Positions 25,551-34,866 of a DNA stretch of 64,000 bases are shown here, one piece after another. The notes beneath the pieces were generated by a model. The model was not told where the DNA came from, did not search any database, and saw nothing but the letters and a program-made list of their open reading frames with translations. The stretch covers positions 272,706-336,705 of the forward strand of contig NZ_JAJUXI010000009.1 of the NCBI RefSeq assembly GCF_021390515.1, given 5' to 3'. The position numbers were made by a program, and so were the translations under genes. Every line of letters starts with the position of its first letter. The stretch's first letter is position 1. Source of the DNA: Dyadobacter sp. CY326 (GTDB lineage: Bacteria; Bacteroidota; Bacteroidia; Cytophagales; Spirosomataceae).

Positions 25551-26405
25551 ATGAAATTACAACTTACACTTTTTTTCAGCATCATCAGCTTCGTTGTTTT
25601 TGGACAAAAAAACGCCGATAAGCAGGAATGGAAACAGCTTTTTAACGGCAAAAATCTAGACGGCTGGGATATTAAAATTCGTGGTTACGAGCTGAACGAC
25701 AATTACTTGAACACATTCCGCGTAGAAGATGGCAAAATGGTTGTTCGCTACGACAAGTATGATGATTTTAAGCAGAAATACGGGCACATCTTTTACAAAG
25801 GCGATTTTTCATATTATCGCATTTCCGTAGAATATCGTTTTGTAGGTGAACAGGCGCCAAAAGGAGAGGGTTGGGCTTGGCGGAACAGCGGCATTATGGT
25901 GCACGGGCAACCGGCTTCAACCATGGGAAAAGATCAGGATTTTCCTGCGTCCATTGAGGTGCAATTACTTGGCGGAGACGGCAAAAAACGCACAACGTGT
26001 AACCTTTGCACGCCGGGAACGAATGTGGTGATGGATGGAAAACTGATCACGCAACATTGCATCACTTCCAAGTCGCAGACTTATAACGGTGATCAGTGGG
26101 TGAAAGCGGAAGTGCTTGTGCTTGGCGATTCATTGGTCCAACATTTCGCTAATGGGGAAATGGTTTTGGAATATAACAAACCCCAACTTGGCGGCGGCAA
26201 TGTAAGTGGAAATGATCCGTCCTTAATCGTTGACGGAAAGCTGTTAGACCACGGCTCCATTTCACTTCAAAGCGAAAGCCATCCAGTTGAGTTTAGGAAA
26301 GTCGAAATTTTGGATCTGAAAGGCTGCATGGACCCGAAGGCAACCAACTTCAAGTCTTACTATGTGAAGGCTGATAATAGCAAATGCACTTATGGGAAGA
26401 AATAA
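25551..26405 (+). CDS. Secreted DUF1080 (3-keto-disaccharide hydrolase-like) protein
   Basis: 284 residues with a signal peptide (ending SFVVFGQ). The DUF1080 concanavalin-like domain (~25-255) starts with WKQLFNGKNLDGWDIKI and contains the family HDFLS-type region RNSGIMVHGQP and SIEVQLLGGDG. Relatives are annotated as 3-keto-glucoside or 3-keto-disaccharide hydrolases or as carbohydrate-binding modules. A short Cys-containing tail (CMDPKATNF, CTYGK) follows and looks like the small disulfide tail seen in Bacteroidota surface proteins. Monocistronic; a perfect palindrome follows. Confidence 0.88.
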   Translation: MKLQLTLFFSIISFVVFGQKNADKQEWKQLFNGKNLDGWDIKIRGYELNDNYLNTFRVEDGKMVVRYDKYDDFKQKYGHIFYKGDFSYYRISVEYRFVGEQAPKGEGWAWRNSGIMVHGQPASTMGKDQDFPASIEVQLLGGDGKKRTTCNLCTPGTNVVMDGKLITQHCITSKSQTYNGDQWVKAEVLVLGDSLVQHFANGEMVLEYNKPQLGGGNVSGNDPSLIVDGKLLDHGSISLQSESHPVEFRKVEILDLKGCMDPKATNFKSYYVKADNSKCTYGKK

Positions 26406-26412
26406 TGTGTAA

Positions 26413-26445
26413 AGACTTTCCAGGTTTTCGAAACCTGGAAAGTCT
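26413..26445. repeat. Perfect 15-bp inverted repeat, AGACTTTCCAGG family
   Basis: Arms AGACTTTCCAGGTTT (26413-26427) and its exact complement 26431-26445 around TCG, between the convergent DUF1080 and murA genes. Very similar palindromes occur at 53012-53044 and 53079-53112. It may serve as a bidirectional terminator or be a dispersed palindromic element; neither end has a strong T run. Confidence 0.8.
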
Positions 26446-26454
26446 CGCTCGCTA

Positions 26455-27762
26455 CTATAAACGCACAATCTCAGCACCAATCGCATTCAAACGACCGTCA
26501 ATGTTCTGATAACCGCGGTCGATTTGTTCAATATTGTCAATAATGCTGACGCCTTTTGCGGATAATGCTGCAATTAAAAGCGCAACTCCGGCGCGGATAT
26601 CAGGGGAAGTCATCCGGATTCCGCGTAATTGTGTTTCGCGGTTATGTCCAATAACGGTTGCTCGATGAGGGTCGCAGAGAATGATCTGAGCACCCATTTC
26701 AATTAATTTGTCCACGAAAAACAGGCGGCTTTCAAACATTTTTTGATGGATCAGCACTGTTCCTTGCGCTTGTGTGGCGGTTACCAAAATAATGCTTAGC
26801 AAATCCGGTGTAAATCCAGGCCAAGGCGCGTCTGCAACAGACATGGTGGAACCGTCCAGGAAGTTTTCAATGCGGTAATGTTCCTGCGCGGGAATGAAAA
26901 TATCATCTCCCTGAAACTCCATTTTGATCCCAAGTCTTTGAAAAACATCAGGAATAATGCCCAGCTGCTGAATCTGACAGTTTTTGATCGTGATTTCTGA
27001 TTGCGTCATGGCAGCCAAGCCGATGAAGCTGCCGATTTCGATCATGTCGGGAAGCATGGTGTGCTCCGTTCCGTTCAACTGGGTTACGCCTTCTACGACC
27101 AGTAAGTTGGAAGCAATTCCGGAAATCTTGGCGCCCATTCTATTGAGCATTTTACACAATTGCTGCAAATATGGCTCGCAGGCAGCATTGTAAATTGTGG
27201 TCGTTCCTTCGGCCATAACTGCTGCCATCAAAACGTTCGCTGTTCCTGTGACAGAAGCCTCATCCAGAAGCATATAAGCGCCTTTCAAGTTAGCGGCATC
27301 AACTTTGTAAAACCCGCCGTCTTCTTCGTCATAACTAAATTGCGCCCCAAGCTTTTCAAAACCTAAAAAGTGCGTATCCAATCTTCTGCGGCCGATTTTA
27401 TCGCCTCCCGGACGTGGAATTCGTCCTTTTCTGAAACGGGCAAGCATTGGCCCCAGCAACATTACAGAGCCACGAAGCGCTGCTGCTTTTTGTCGGAATG
27501 CATCTGATTCCAGATAATCCAGATTAATGTCACTCGCTTCAAAGCGAATGGACGATTCGTTTAATATGGTCCTGCGAACGCCCAAATCTCCCAAAAGATT
27601 AATGAGCTGATTGACGTCGCGAATGTTCGGAATATTGTGAATTGTTACCGGTTCTTTGGTCAAAAGTACGGCGCACAGGATTTGCAACGCCTCGTTTTTC
27701 GCGCCTTGGGGAATGATGGAACCCTTAAGACGTTTATCTCCGGTTATTTTAAATGAAGCCAT
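26455..27762 (-). CDS. murA: UDP-N-acetylglucosamine 1-carboxyvinyltransferase MurA
   Basis: 435 residues, EPSP-synthase fold; N-terminal GAKNEALQIL (Lys22 region) and the catalytic loop at residues 118-124, PGGDKIG. In E. coli MurA this loop is PGGCAIG and Cys115 is the fosfomycin target; here the position is Asp121. Asp at this site is known in mycobacteria and chlamydiae and makes MurA insensitive to fosfomycin. Catalyses the first committed step of peptidoglycan synthesis, PEP plus UDP-GlcNAc. DUF4290 gene is 42 bp upstream on the same strand. Confidence 0.95.
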   Translation of the reverse strand: MASFKITGDKRLKGSIIPQGAKNEALQILCAVLLTKEPVTIHNIPNIRDVNQLINLLGDLGVRRTILNESSIRFEASDINLDYLESDAFRQKAAALRGSVMLLGPMLARFRKGRIPRPGGDKIGRRRLDTHFLGFEKLGAQFSYDEEDGGFYKVDAANLKGAYMLLDEASVTGTANVLMAAVMAEGTTTIYNAACEPYLQQLCKMLNRMGAKISGIASNLLVVEGVTQLNGTEHTMLPDMIEIGSFIGLAAMTQSEITIKNCQIQQLGIIPDVFQRLGIKMEFQGDDIFIPAQEHYRIENFLDGSTMSVADAPWPGFTPDLLSIILVTATQAQGTVLIHQKMFESRLFFVDKLIEMGAQIILCDPHRATVIGHNRETQLRGIRMTSPDIRAGVALLIAALSAKGVSIIDNIEQIDRGYQNIDGRLNAIGAEIVRL

Positions 27763-27804
27763 AGGTGATTTTGGGCAATTGACAGGATAAAATTAAACCT
27801 GGAT

Positions 27805-28557
27805 TTAAATTCCAGGTTTTTTGCGGTTATTCCGGTTGTTATTGTTGTTGTTTCCGTTATTATTTCGGCCTGCGAACTTGTTATTGGGCCGGTTTCGGTT
27901 GGAGTTGCCTTGGTTATTGTTGCCTCCCTGCCGCTCGGAGTTATGATTGGGCTGCGCTTTAAATCCGCCCCCGTTGCCGCCACCTTGATGGCTGTTTCCG
28001 CGGTTACGCTCCTGGCTGCTGTTATTGCGGTCTTTTGGCGCGGCCTCGATCGGGCCATTTGCACGGATATAATCAATTTCTTCCTGCAATTGGCCTTTGC
28101 TCAGCTGTTCAAGCTGACCAAGCAGCACATTGTCTTCCGGATTGTCCTTGTTCCAGGTGTTGAAGAATGAGCGCATAAGGCGGAAAATGTAGGAAACAAA
28201 TGCCAGCTTATCCTCTTTGTTTTCGGTGTTAATTGCCTTTTCGAGAAGCAAATCAATGTTGCGGCCGTAATGTCGATACATTAGATTTTGCTGATTGTAA
28301 CCAACTGTAAGCGGTTTTTTTCCTAACGCTTCGGGCGAAGGCGGTGGAAAAGGGCTGTCAACATCCAGTTCAAATCCCGAAATAATGTACAGGTCGTCCC
28401 AAAGTTTGTTGGTGTAATCCTGGTTATCCCGCATGTTGGGATGGATCTGACGCATAAGCTCAACCAGAATGTGCGCGTAGAGGTTGCGCTTTGCCTTATC
28501 TTCCATCTTAACGATGTGATCAGCAAGTTTTTGTACGTTACTACCGTATTCTTTCAA
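27805..28557 (-). CDS. DUF4290 protein with Asn/Gly/Arg-rich tail
   Basis: 250 residues. The first ~175 residues are a conserved alpha-helical DUF4290 domain found throughout Bacteroidota next to murA. The last ~75 residues are disordered low complexity, made almost only of Asn, Gly, Arg, Gln and Ser (for example RNNNGNNNNNNRNNRKK), like RGG-type RNA-binding tails. Co-transcription with murA is likely (42-bp gap). Function unknown; the tail suggests nucleic-acid or ribosome binding, by inference. Confidence 0.88.
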   Translation of the reverse strand: MKEYGSNVQKLADHIVKMEDKAKRNLYAHILVELMRQIHPNMRDNQDYTNKLWDDLYIISGFELDVDSPFPPPSPEALGKKPLTVGYNQQNLMYRHYGRNIDLLLEKAINTENKEDKLAFVSYIFRLMRSFFNTWNKDNPEDNVLLGQLEQLSKGQLQEEIDYIRANGPIEAAPKDRNNSSQERNRGNSHQGGGNGGGFKAQPNHNSERQGGNNNQGNSNRNRPNNKFAGRNNNGNNNNNNRNNRKKPGI

Positions 28558-28623
28558 GTGGATAAGTCATTTTATAATCAACAAAAATAAGAAGTTTTTA
28601 CGGAAAGAAAAGGATGGGCAGGC

Positions 28624-31056
28624 TTAATGCAGCCAAATCAATCTTCCCTGCAATGCCTTTTCGGCGGCCGGTGAAATAGGCGTTTTCCCATCGTCAATTT
28701 CCAGTCTGTACAAATAAACGCTTGTTGAGAGGTTTTCAGGATTCCACAGCCACTCGTTTTTTCGGGAATCTGCCTTAAATGTAGATTCATTCACTTTTCT
28801 TCCCCACAAATCGTAAACGAATAAATTAACATTTTTGGGAGTTTCCAGTGATTCAAATTCAACAAAAAAGTGAAACAAATGTTTAGAAGGGTTTGGGAAA
28901 ACATTGATTGCACGAATGCCCGATGATGCGGGCTCATTGTTGCCCGCTTGCAATGTTGTGTTTTTCGGAAAAATGCGGATTGCAGGATCGCCGTGCAACA
29001 CCATTTGTTGAGCCGTAATGATTGCGCTGATGTTTTTGTGTTTGGTCAAATTGCGGTGGATTGCTTCATTTTGAATAATGCCAAATGGTTGATTTGTAAA
29101 ACTTGAATCCGCTAAAACTTCATAAAAACTTTCCGTGTAATGCTTCAAATCAGTGGATAAGCCATTAAAAGTGTGCGCGAGAAAAAGAATGGCGCCATTA
29201 TTTGGGCTGAGAATCCAATCGTTGCTAAGCGCTCTGTTTGAATAAAATATGCTGCCGGCAGCGCAGCCGTTGACAATGATCGCGGGATAGCGCGGATGGT
29301 TCTGAATCTGCGCTTGCGGATCGCTGGCTAATCCAATGTCAATGTCCGTCACATCCAGGCTCGAATGCCCAAACAATGTGATCAGACCCACACCTTTGTT
29401 AATAGGAATATGCAGCGGAAGCCTTTCAACCGCGTCGGTCGTCTTTTTTGAAATTGTTTCAACATTCGCCGACAATGCAGCATGGTCAATTTTTTGTTCA
29501 AAAGACTTCACATAATCCAGAAAAGTCGACAGTTCTTCAGGAGATCGCCCGCCGCTCAGATGCAAAATATTTTTCCGCCAGGGCGCATCAGCAGGTTCGC
29601 CTTCCATTGCTTTTACTTTGTTTAAATAATCGGCAACTTGCTGAGCATTCAATGCATTAAGCCGTCCAATGGCTACAATCGGGTTCAACCCAGAGGCGGA
29701 ATCATGACCCATGACCAAAGCAATGTCTGATCCGGGCCAGCCAGCATTTGGCACCAAATCTGTTATTCGGGCGTCTTGCGATTTGCGAGCTTTTTGCGGA
29801 TCAATGGATCTTCCAATCAGGAAAACGAATTTTAAATGTCCAGCCTGCGCAAACCAGGAAATCAAGTTTTTTAAGCCTGACGGTCCGGGTTCGCCATAAT
29901 TAAATTGGTCAAAAACCGCTTCGCTCTCTATAATCAATGGCTTGTAATTTCCGCCAGCCGAAGAAGCACGATATGCTGCATATGCCTCAACCGGGTCAGC
30001 GCCGTTTACTTTCTCACGCACCGCAGGATGGGTTAAGATGAGGTAATCGACTTTATCAGGCTTAATGTTGCTGAATTTCACCAATCGTGGTTTCAAAATC
30101 GGCATTGAATTAAAAACACGTTTCGCGCCTTTTTGGGGATATTTTATCTTAATGTAAGAGACCGAAACGCTGCCTTTGCTCGCATTGGATAATAACTCAA
30201 ACTCCAATTTATTCGTCTTCAAATCTTCCCCTGACAACTGTATTTTGAAAGTTATTGAATTGAAATCCTCCAACTTAACGGCATGCAGCATTTTTTTCAA
30301 TCCGGCTTGACCATGCGTCCACAGCTCCAATGCATGTTCTCCGGCAGATCTGCCGACAACAACCATTTCAACTTCCGCTTGGCCAAACCTTTCAACATCT
30401 GCTTTGTCCAGCTCGAATGAAAAGCGGGAGGATTCATTTTCTTTGATCTCCGGCCCTGTCCATCCTTCGCCATAATCGTAAGTTGTCAATGCGGAGCCGT
30501 CATTAAAGCCGCTTTCGGGCGGATAAAAATTTCCCGGCGCATAATGTGAAATGAACAGCTTTTCAATTGCTTCAAAATGATAATCGATGGAATCCGACGC
30601 GGGAATTGTGTCTTTGTTGCTGATTCGTTTTCCAATTACACCTTTTTGCCAGGTCAAAAAATACGCGCTCGTGTCCGAATACAAGCTGTAATGCGTGTGT
30701 GGGATTGCATCAGGCGTTACATAAAGAGCAGTGTCCAATGCACCATCATTTCGTTCGCCATAAAACTTGATTTCAGCGCCCGTATTGGTTTGATTATGAA
30801 TTACTTCAATGGCTAATTCCTTTCCACGACGAAACATTTGATAGCCTGCAACGCTGCCGGAATCAATTGGAAAACCTGCATTAACGAGTTCCTGGGTTGA
30901 AATTTTGTAAAAACCCGTTTGAACAACAGGAATGCGCAAGTAAGAGTTGGAGGGAATAATCCATTCGTTTCCAAACAACTTTTGCGCACACAGCGACACT
31001 GGCGCCAGGAAGTCCAGAATGCAAAAAAATAAGATCCGGTAAATAGTGATGTGCAT
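28624..31056 (-). CDS. C25 (gingipain-type) peptidase with PorU-like tail
   Basis: 810 residues. Signal peptide (MHITIYRILFFCILDFLAPV...), an N-terminal ~250-residue beta region like that of PorU, then a C25 peptidase domain with catalytic His564 in TLFGHSSLD and Cys598 in VNGCAAGSIF. The C-terminus has a T9SS sorting-like domain (NVFPNPSKHLFHFF) and ends QGRLIWLH, close to the QSGKLIRSP end of PorU in the same window, so it is a PorU paralog rather than a typical secreted gingipain. Possibly a second T9SS sortase or an accessory protease. It starts 29 bp after the folA stop on the same strand. Confidence 0.85.
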   Translation of the reverse strand: MHITIYRILFFCILDFLAPVSLCAQKLFGNEWIIPSNSYLRIPVVQTGFYKISTQELVNAGFPIDSGSVAGYQMFRRGKELAIEVIHNQTNTGAEIKFYGERNDGALDTALYVTPDAIPHTHYSLYSDTSAYFLTWQKGVIGKRISNKDTIPASDSIDYHFEAIEKLFISHYAPGNFYPPESGFNDGSALTTYDYGEGWTGPEIKENESSRFSFELDKADVERFGQAEVEMVVVGRSAGEHALELWTHGQAGLKKMLHAVKLEDFNSITFKIQLSGEDLKTNKLEFELLSNASKGSVSVSYIKIKYPQKGAKRVFNSMPILKPRLVKFSNIKPDKVDYLILTHPAVREKVNGADPVEAYAAYRASSAGGNYKPLIIESEAVFDQFNYGEPGPSGLKNLISWFAQAGHLKFVFLIGRSIDPQKARKSQDARITDLVPNAGWPGSDIALVMGHDSASGLNPIVAIGRLNALNAQQVADYLNKVKAMEGEPADAPWRKNILHLSGGRSPEELSTFLDYVKSFEQKIDHAALSANVETISKKTTDAVERLPLHIPINKGVGLITLFGHSSLDVTDIDIGLASDPQAQIQNHPRYPAIIVNGCAAGSIFYSNRALSNDWILSPNNGAILFLAHTFNGLSTDLKHYTESFYEVLADSSFTNQPFGIIQNEAIHRNLTKHKNISAIITAQQMVLHGDPAIRIFPKNTTLQAGNNEPASSGIRAINVFPNPSKHLFHFFVEFESLETPKNVNLFVYDLWGRKVNESTFKADSRKNEWLWNPENLSTSVYLYRLEIDDGKTPISPAAEKALQGRLIWLH

Positions 31057-31085
31057 ACATAGTGTGTTAATGGAATTGGCAATGC

Positions 31086-31595
31086 TCAGCCAGTGTTTTT
31101 CCTTTCGTAAACATTCATAGAAAAAGAATAAGCATGGCCTTCATCTTTTTCATGAAATTCTGAACCCGTCAGTTCCCAGTCATCCTGGTTTACAAAGGGA
31201 AAAAATGCGTCGCCTTCAACTTCCGCGTGAACAATTGTTAAATACAGCCTTTGTGCGAGCGGCAGCATTTTCAAAAAAACAGAAGCGCCGCCCAATACAA
31301 ATACGGCATCTTCCCCAGAAAGTAACGCCAGCGCGGAAGGAATATCTTTTGCGTATAATGTGGCAGGGTCGCCTGGCAGAGCAGTGTCAGAGGTAAGGAT
31401 CACATTCTTATTATCTGAATGCAGTGCATCCGGCGCTTCAAAGCTTTTCCGGCCCATAATGAAGGATTTTCCTTGGGTTACTTTCCGAAAATGTTTCCAT
31501 TCGTCGGGCAAATGCCAGGGCAGGCGATTTTCTTTTCCAATAACACGGTTTTCGCTCATTGCGGCGATCATGTAGAGTGCAGGCTGGTTAATCAA
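31086..31595 (-). CDS. folA: Dihydrofolate reductase
   Basis: 169 residues. ISEQ: the opening MIAAMSENRVIGKENRLPWHLPDEWKHF (parts: VIGKENRLPWHLP) is the classical DHFR start with the catalytic acid Asp in LPDEW; GRKSFEA and FVLGGASVF are the NADPH-binding segments. Reduces dihydrofolate with NADPH; target of trimethoprim. First gene of a possible two-gene unit with the C25 peptidase downstream. Confidence 0.95.
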   Translation of the reverse strand: MINQPALYMIAAMSENRVIGKENRLPWHLPDEWKHFRKVTQGKSFIMGRKSFEAPDALHSDNKNVILTSDTALPGDPATLYAKDIPSALALLSGEDAVFVLGGASVFLKMLPLAQRLYLTIVHAEVEGDAFFPFVNQDDWELTGSEFHEKDEGHAYSFSMNVYERKNTG

Positions 31596-31730
31596 GGCAG
31601 TTAGGTTATGATGTTTTTTACAAAATGTAATTTAAAATAATGAGGCTAGGATGCTAATACTAATTTTCTGCCGATCAACCGCTCAAAGTTACCATTCATC
31701 CGATCCAAGCAATCTTTCTAGCCTAGTACC

Positions 31731-31761
31731 TTGCATCGCAAAGTACCTGTGTATACCTTTG
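31731..31761 (+). promoter_or_regulatory. Promoter of the PadR-PspC-GIN operon
   Basis: TTG (31731-31733), 20-base spacer, TACCTTTG (31754-31761), both exact consensus elements; padR start 69 bp downstream. A 5' UTR of about 60 bases remains. Confidence 0.75.
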
Positions 31762-31829
31762 TAATACCAGAAGGTAAAATCCTGTCTGTTAGCCATGAAC
31801 TGTTACATTTAATAAACACATGAAACCAC

Positions 31830-32204
31830 ATGAATATTGAAAATGCCCAAGTGCAGATGCGGAAGGGAATCTTGGAATTCTGCATCCTGCACATCATATC
31901 CAGGGGCGAGGTTTACGCTTCGGATATGCTGGATGAGCTGACTTCTGCGCGAATAATGGTTGTAGAAGGAACGCTTTATCCACTCCTTACCAGGTTAAAA
32001 AATTCTGGCTGGCTGGATTATAAATGGGTGGAGTCCTCTTCGGGCCCGCCAAGAAAGTATTATGTTTTGACTGATGAGGGGAAAATATTCCTGGATGCAA
32101 TGCAAGCCACCTGGTTTGAACTGGCGGAGTCTGTGCAAACTGTTATACACCGCACAGAGGAATTGAGCAAAACAGCTTCTTCCAATCTTCCTGAACCTAA
32201 CTGA
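31830..32204 (+). CDS. PadR family transcriptional regulator
   Basis: 124 residues, winged helix: QMRKGILEFCILHIISRGEVYASDML (parts: GILEFCILHI, VYASDMLDEL), then VVEGTLYPLLTRLKNSGWL, the PadR recognition helix signature, and PRKYYVLTDEGK in the wing. No ligand pocket residues could be assigned. First gene of an operon with PspC/GIN and GIN proteins (30-bp gap), which it probably controls, perhaps in response to envelope stress. Confidence 0.94.
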   Translation: MNIENAQVQMRKGILEFCILHIISRGEVYASDMLDELTSARIMVVEGTLYPLLTRLKNSGWLDYKWVESSSGPPRKYYVLTDEGKIFLDAMQATWFELAESVQTVIHRTEELSKTASSNLPEPN

Positions 32205-32233
32205 TCATTTAGAGACATTCGATTATTACAATC

Positions 32234-34798
32234 ATGAAAAAGACAATCAGCATTAATATAGGTGGCATTATCTTCCATATTGAGGAAGATGGTTACGAAA
32301 AACTCAAAGGTTATCTTTCTTCGATCCAGAAATATTTTTCTTCTTTTGCAGACAGCAAAGAGATTCTATCTGACATTGAAGGAAGGATTGCCGAGCGGTT
32401 TTTGAACAAACAAAAAGCAGAAGCAAAGCAGGTGATTTCGCTTTCTGACGTGGACGAACTCATTGCTGCAATGGGAACAGTGGCTGACTTTGAGGCCATT
32501 GAACAAGCAGAAGATATTCTTGCCGATCCATTGGAATCTGCTGCTTCTAAGGGTTATGCGCCAAAAGAAGAAACTTATTCCTCAACAACTGCCTCATCTT
32601 CTTCATCATATAGCGCTCCGAAAGCTGAGCCTTCGCCAACTTCTGCTCCACGGAAACTTTTCCGGGACTTGCGTCGCAAACTGATCGGTGGCGTTGCGGC
32701 CGGACTTGCAAATTACTTTACCATTGATCCGATTTGGGTCAGGCTTGCGTTCTTGTTCATGGTGATTGGATTACCGGCCGGTTCCGGGATGATGAACTTG
32801 GATATGGAGGATGAATTTGGCCCGCTTTCAGGCTTTATGGTGCTCGTTTACATTGCCATGTGGGTTGCATTTCCAGGTTCTACGACTTTGGAAGAAGATA
32901 CAAAAATCAAGAAGTTCTATCGCGATCCGGACCGCAAAGTTGTGGGTGGCGTTGCAGCGGGTGTCGCTTCTTATTTTGGTGTAGATCTGGGCGTTGTAAG
33001 GTTTCTTTGGGTGTTATCCATCTTACTTTTCGGAACTGGTGTTTTGGTTTACATCATCCTTTGGGTCATTGCGCCGGTCGCAAACACGCTCACTGAAAAA
33101 ATGGAAATGCAAGGCGAGCCGATTACATTATCCAACATTGAATCAAACATTAAACAAAGTCTGAATCTGGACGAGAGATCGGGCGAAGAGCATGGCATAA
33201 CAAAAATTTTACTTTTCCCTTTTCGTGCCATTGCAGCCATTATAGGAGCGCTTGGTCGATTACTAAAAGGCCTCGGCCCGATATTGCGAATTTTAATTGG
33301 TGCTTCACTGATCGCAATGGCGGTCATAGCATTGCTTTCACTAGTCGTGGGCGGTGCGGTGGCTTTGGGTGTGACCAATTCGGTTCCCTTTGACAATCTG
33401 CCGATCCCGTTTCTGATTTTTCAGGAATTGCCTGATACGCTGATTTTGTCGGCTTTGCTAGCCTCGGCGATTCCATTCATTACTTTTCTTTTGCTGGGAT
33501 TAACGCTTTTATCCAATAAAAAAGTGGTTGGCGGCACGGTTTGGCTCACTTTACTCGGGCTTTGGATCGTAGGGATTATCGGCAGCACAATCGGTGGAAT
33601 ATCTTACCAAAGGAATTTTGCAAGACGCGGAGAAGTGCTTCAATCAACATTCTACGCATTGCCGCAAGGCACATTGACGTTGGACCACAACTATACGGAT
33701 GATGATGATAATGTGGACGTGCAGATCAGTCTGGAAGGTTACAACGCAGCAGACAGTGTTAAGTTGGACAAAAGACTGGTTTCACGCGGTGCAACGCGGG
33801 AAGATGCAGAGAAAAATGCGCTGGCTTTGACCTATAACATTGATGTCAAAGACTCGGTTTTTACTTTCAACGACGGTCCTGTGTTTGGAAAGGGTGGCCG
33901 TTTTCGCGATCAGCGCATTGATATCACGGTAAATTTGCCTTACAACAAGCCCTTCAACATGACCCGCGATTTTTATCATAATCTGACACACTGGGAAAGC
34001 AGACACCAGATGCTGAGACGCTATGATGTTGATAACAGCGAAATTGCCTGGGATCAATTGCGTTGGGTGGTGAAAAGCGACTCAGGATTGATTTGTATCA
34101 ACTTGCCTGCGAAATTTATTTTGGCTGAGGAAAGCAACAGTGATGAGGATTCGGAAAGTTATAGTTTTGACATTAACGACGACGACAGCAACATTGAGCT
34201 TGGCGAGCGTGGAAATTACATCAAACAATTTCCGGTCGGCGAATTCAACAGAATCGATATTGGTGGCGCTTATTCAATCCTGGTGCGCCAGGGAACAACA
34301 TTCAGTGTTTCGGCCGATAGCGAGAACCAGGAAGAAGTGGATGATTTGGAAGTGACGGTTGATGGGGGAACATTGCATGTGAAAAGGAATTCTGAATATT
34401 CTATTTTCGATTCGGACAAATGGAAACGCATTGGGTTGATCATTACGATGCCCCTGATCGACGGCGTGTCTCTTTCCGGAGCAAACAAAACGAGGCTGAC
34501 GGGCTTCACAGGGCTTCGTAAACTGGATGTGGACATTTCCGGCGCTTCGCAAACTGAAATTGATGTGCAGACCGAGCAGCTTAGGGTTGGCGTGACAGGA
34601 GCTTCGAAGGCATTTTTGAAAGGCGGAGCCAAGTCGGCGAACATTGATGCAAGCGGTGCTTGTAAAATCGTCGCCACAGAAATGAACATTCAAAATGCTG
34701 ATGTAGAAGCATCCGGCGCATCAAAAATAGAACTGGGCCGCATCCCGAATCTGACCAGAAATGCAAATGGAGCAAGCAGAATCAATGTGCAGGAATAA
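32234..34798 (+). CDS. PspC-domain membrane protein with C-terminal GIN (DUF2807) domain
   Basis: 854 residues. N-terminal ~95-residue cytoplasmic domain, a Ser/Pro-rich linker, then two PspC domains (about 137-215 and 230-275; RKLIGGVAAGLANYFTID and RKVVGGVAAGVASYFGVD), further transmembrane helices at ~355-470, a beta region and a C-terminal GIN domain (~655-854) with repeating SGAS-type turns. PspC domains sense envelope stress; the GIN domain is a surface or periplasmic beta-helix. It stands between padR and a second GIN gene. Length is large for the family, and the fusion of two PspC units with GIN makes it a likely membrane-spanning sensor. Confidence 0.9.
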   Translation: MKKTISINIGGIIFHIEEDGYEKLKGYLSSIQKYFSSFADSKEILSDIEGRIAERFLNKQKAEAKQVISLSDVDELIAAMGTVADFEAIEQAEDILADPLESAASKGYAPKEETYSSTTASSSSSYSAPKAEPSPTSAPRKLFRDLRRKLIGGVAAGLANYFTIDPIWVRLAFLFMVIGLPAGSGMMNLDMEDEFGPLSGFMVLVYIAMWVAFPGSTTLEEDTKIKKFYRDPDRKVVGGVAAGVASYFGVDLGVVRFLWVLSILLFGTGVLVYIILWVIAPVANTLTEKMEMQGEPITLSNIESNIKQSLNLDERSGEEHGITKILLFPFRAIAAIIGALGRLLKGLGPILRILIGASLIAMAVIALLSLVVGGAVALGVTNSVPFDNLPIPFLIFQELPDTLILSALLASAIPFITFLLLGLTLLSNKKVVGGTVWLTLLGLWIVGIIGSTIGGISYQRNFARRGEVLQSTFYALPQGTLTLDHNYTDDDDNVDVQISLEGYNAADSVKLDKRLVSRGATREDAEKNALALTYNIDVKDSVFTFNDGPVFGKGGRFRDQRIDITVNLPYNKPFNMTRDFYHNLTHWESRHQMLRRYDVDNSEIAWDQLRWVVKSDSGLICINLPAKFILAEESNSDEDSESYSFDINDDDSNIELGERGNYIKQFPVGEFNRIDIGGAYSILVRQGTTFSVSADSENQEEVDDLEVTVDGGTLHVKRNSEYSIFDSDKWKRIGLIITMPLIDGVSLSGANKTRLTGFTGLRKLDVDISGASQTEIDVQTEQLRVGVTGASKAFLKGGAKSANIDASGACKIVATEMNIQNADVEASGASKIELGRIPNLTRNANGASRINVQE

Positions 34799-34866
34799 AT
34801 CAGCGTCTGTGCAACTTTTTACACGCGCAAGACATCTTTTCAAAAATCATCTTATCAATTAATTCC

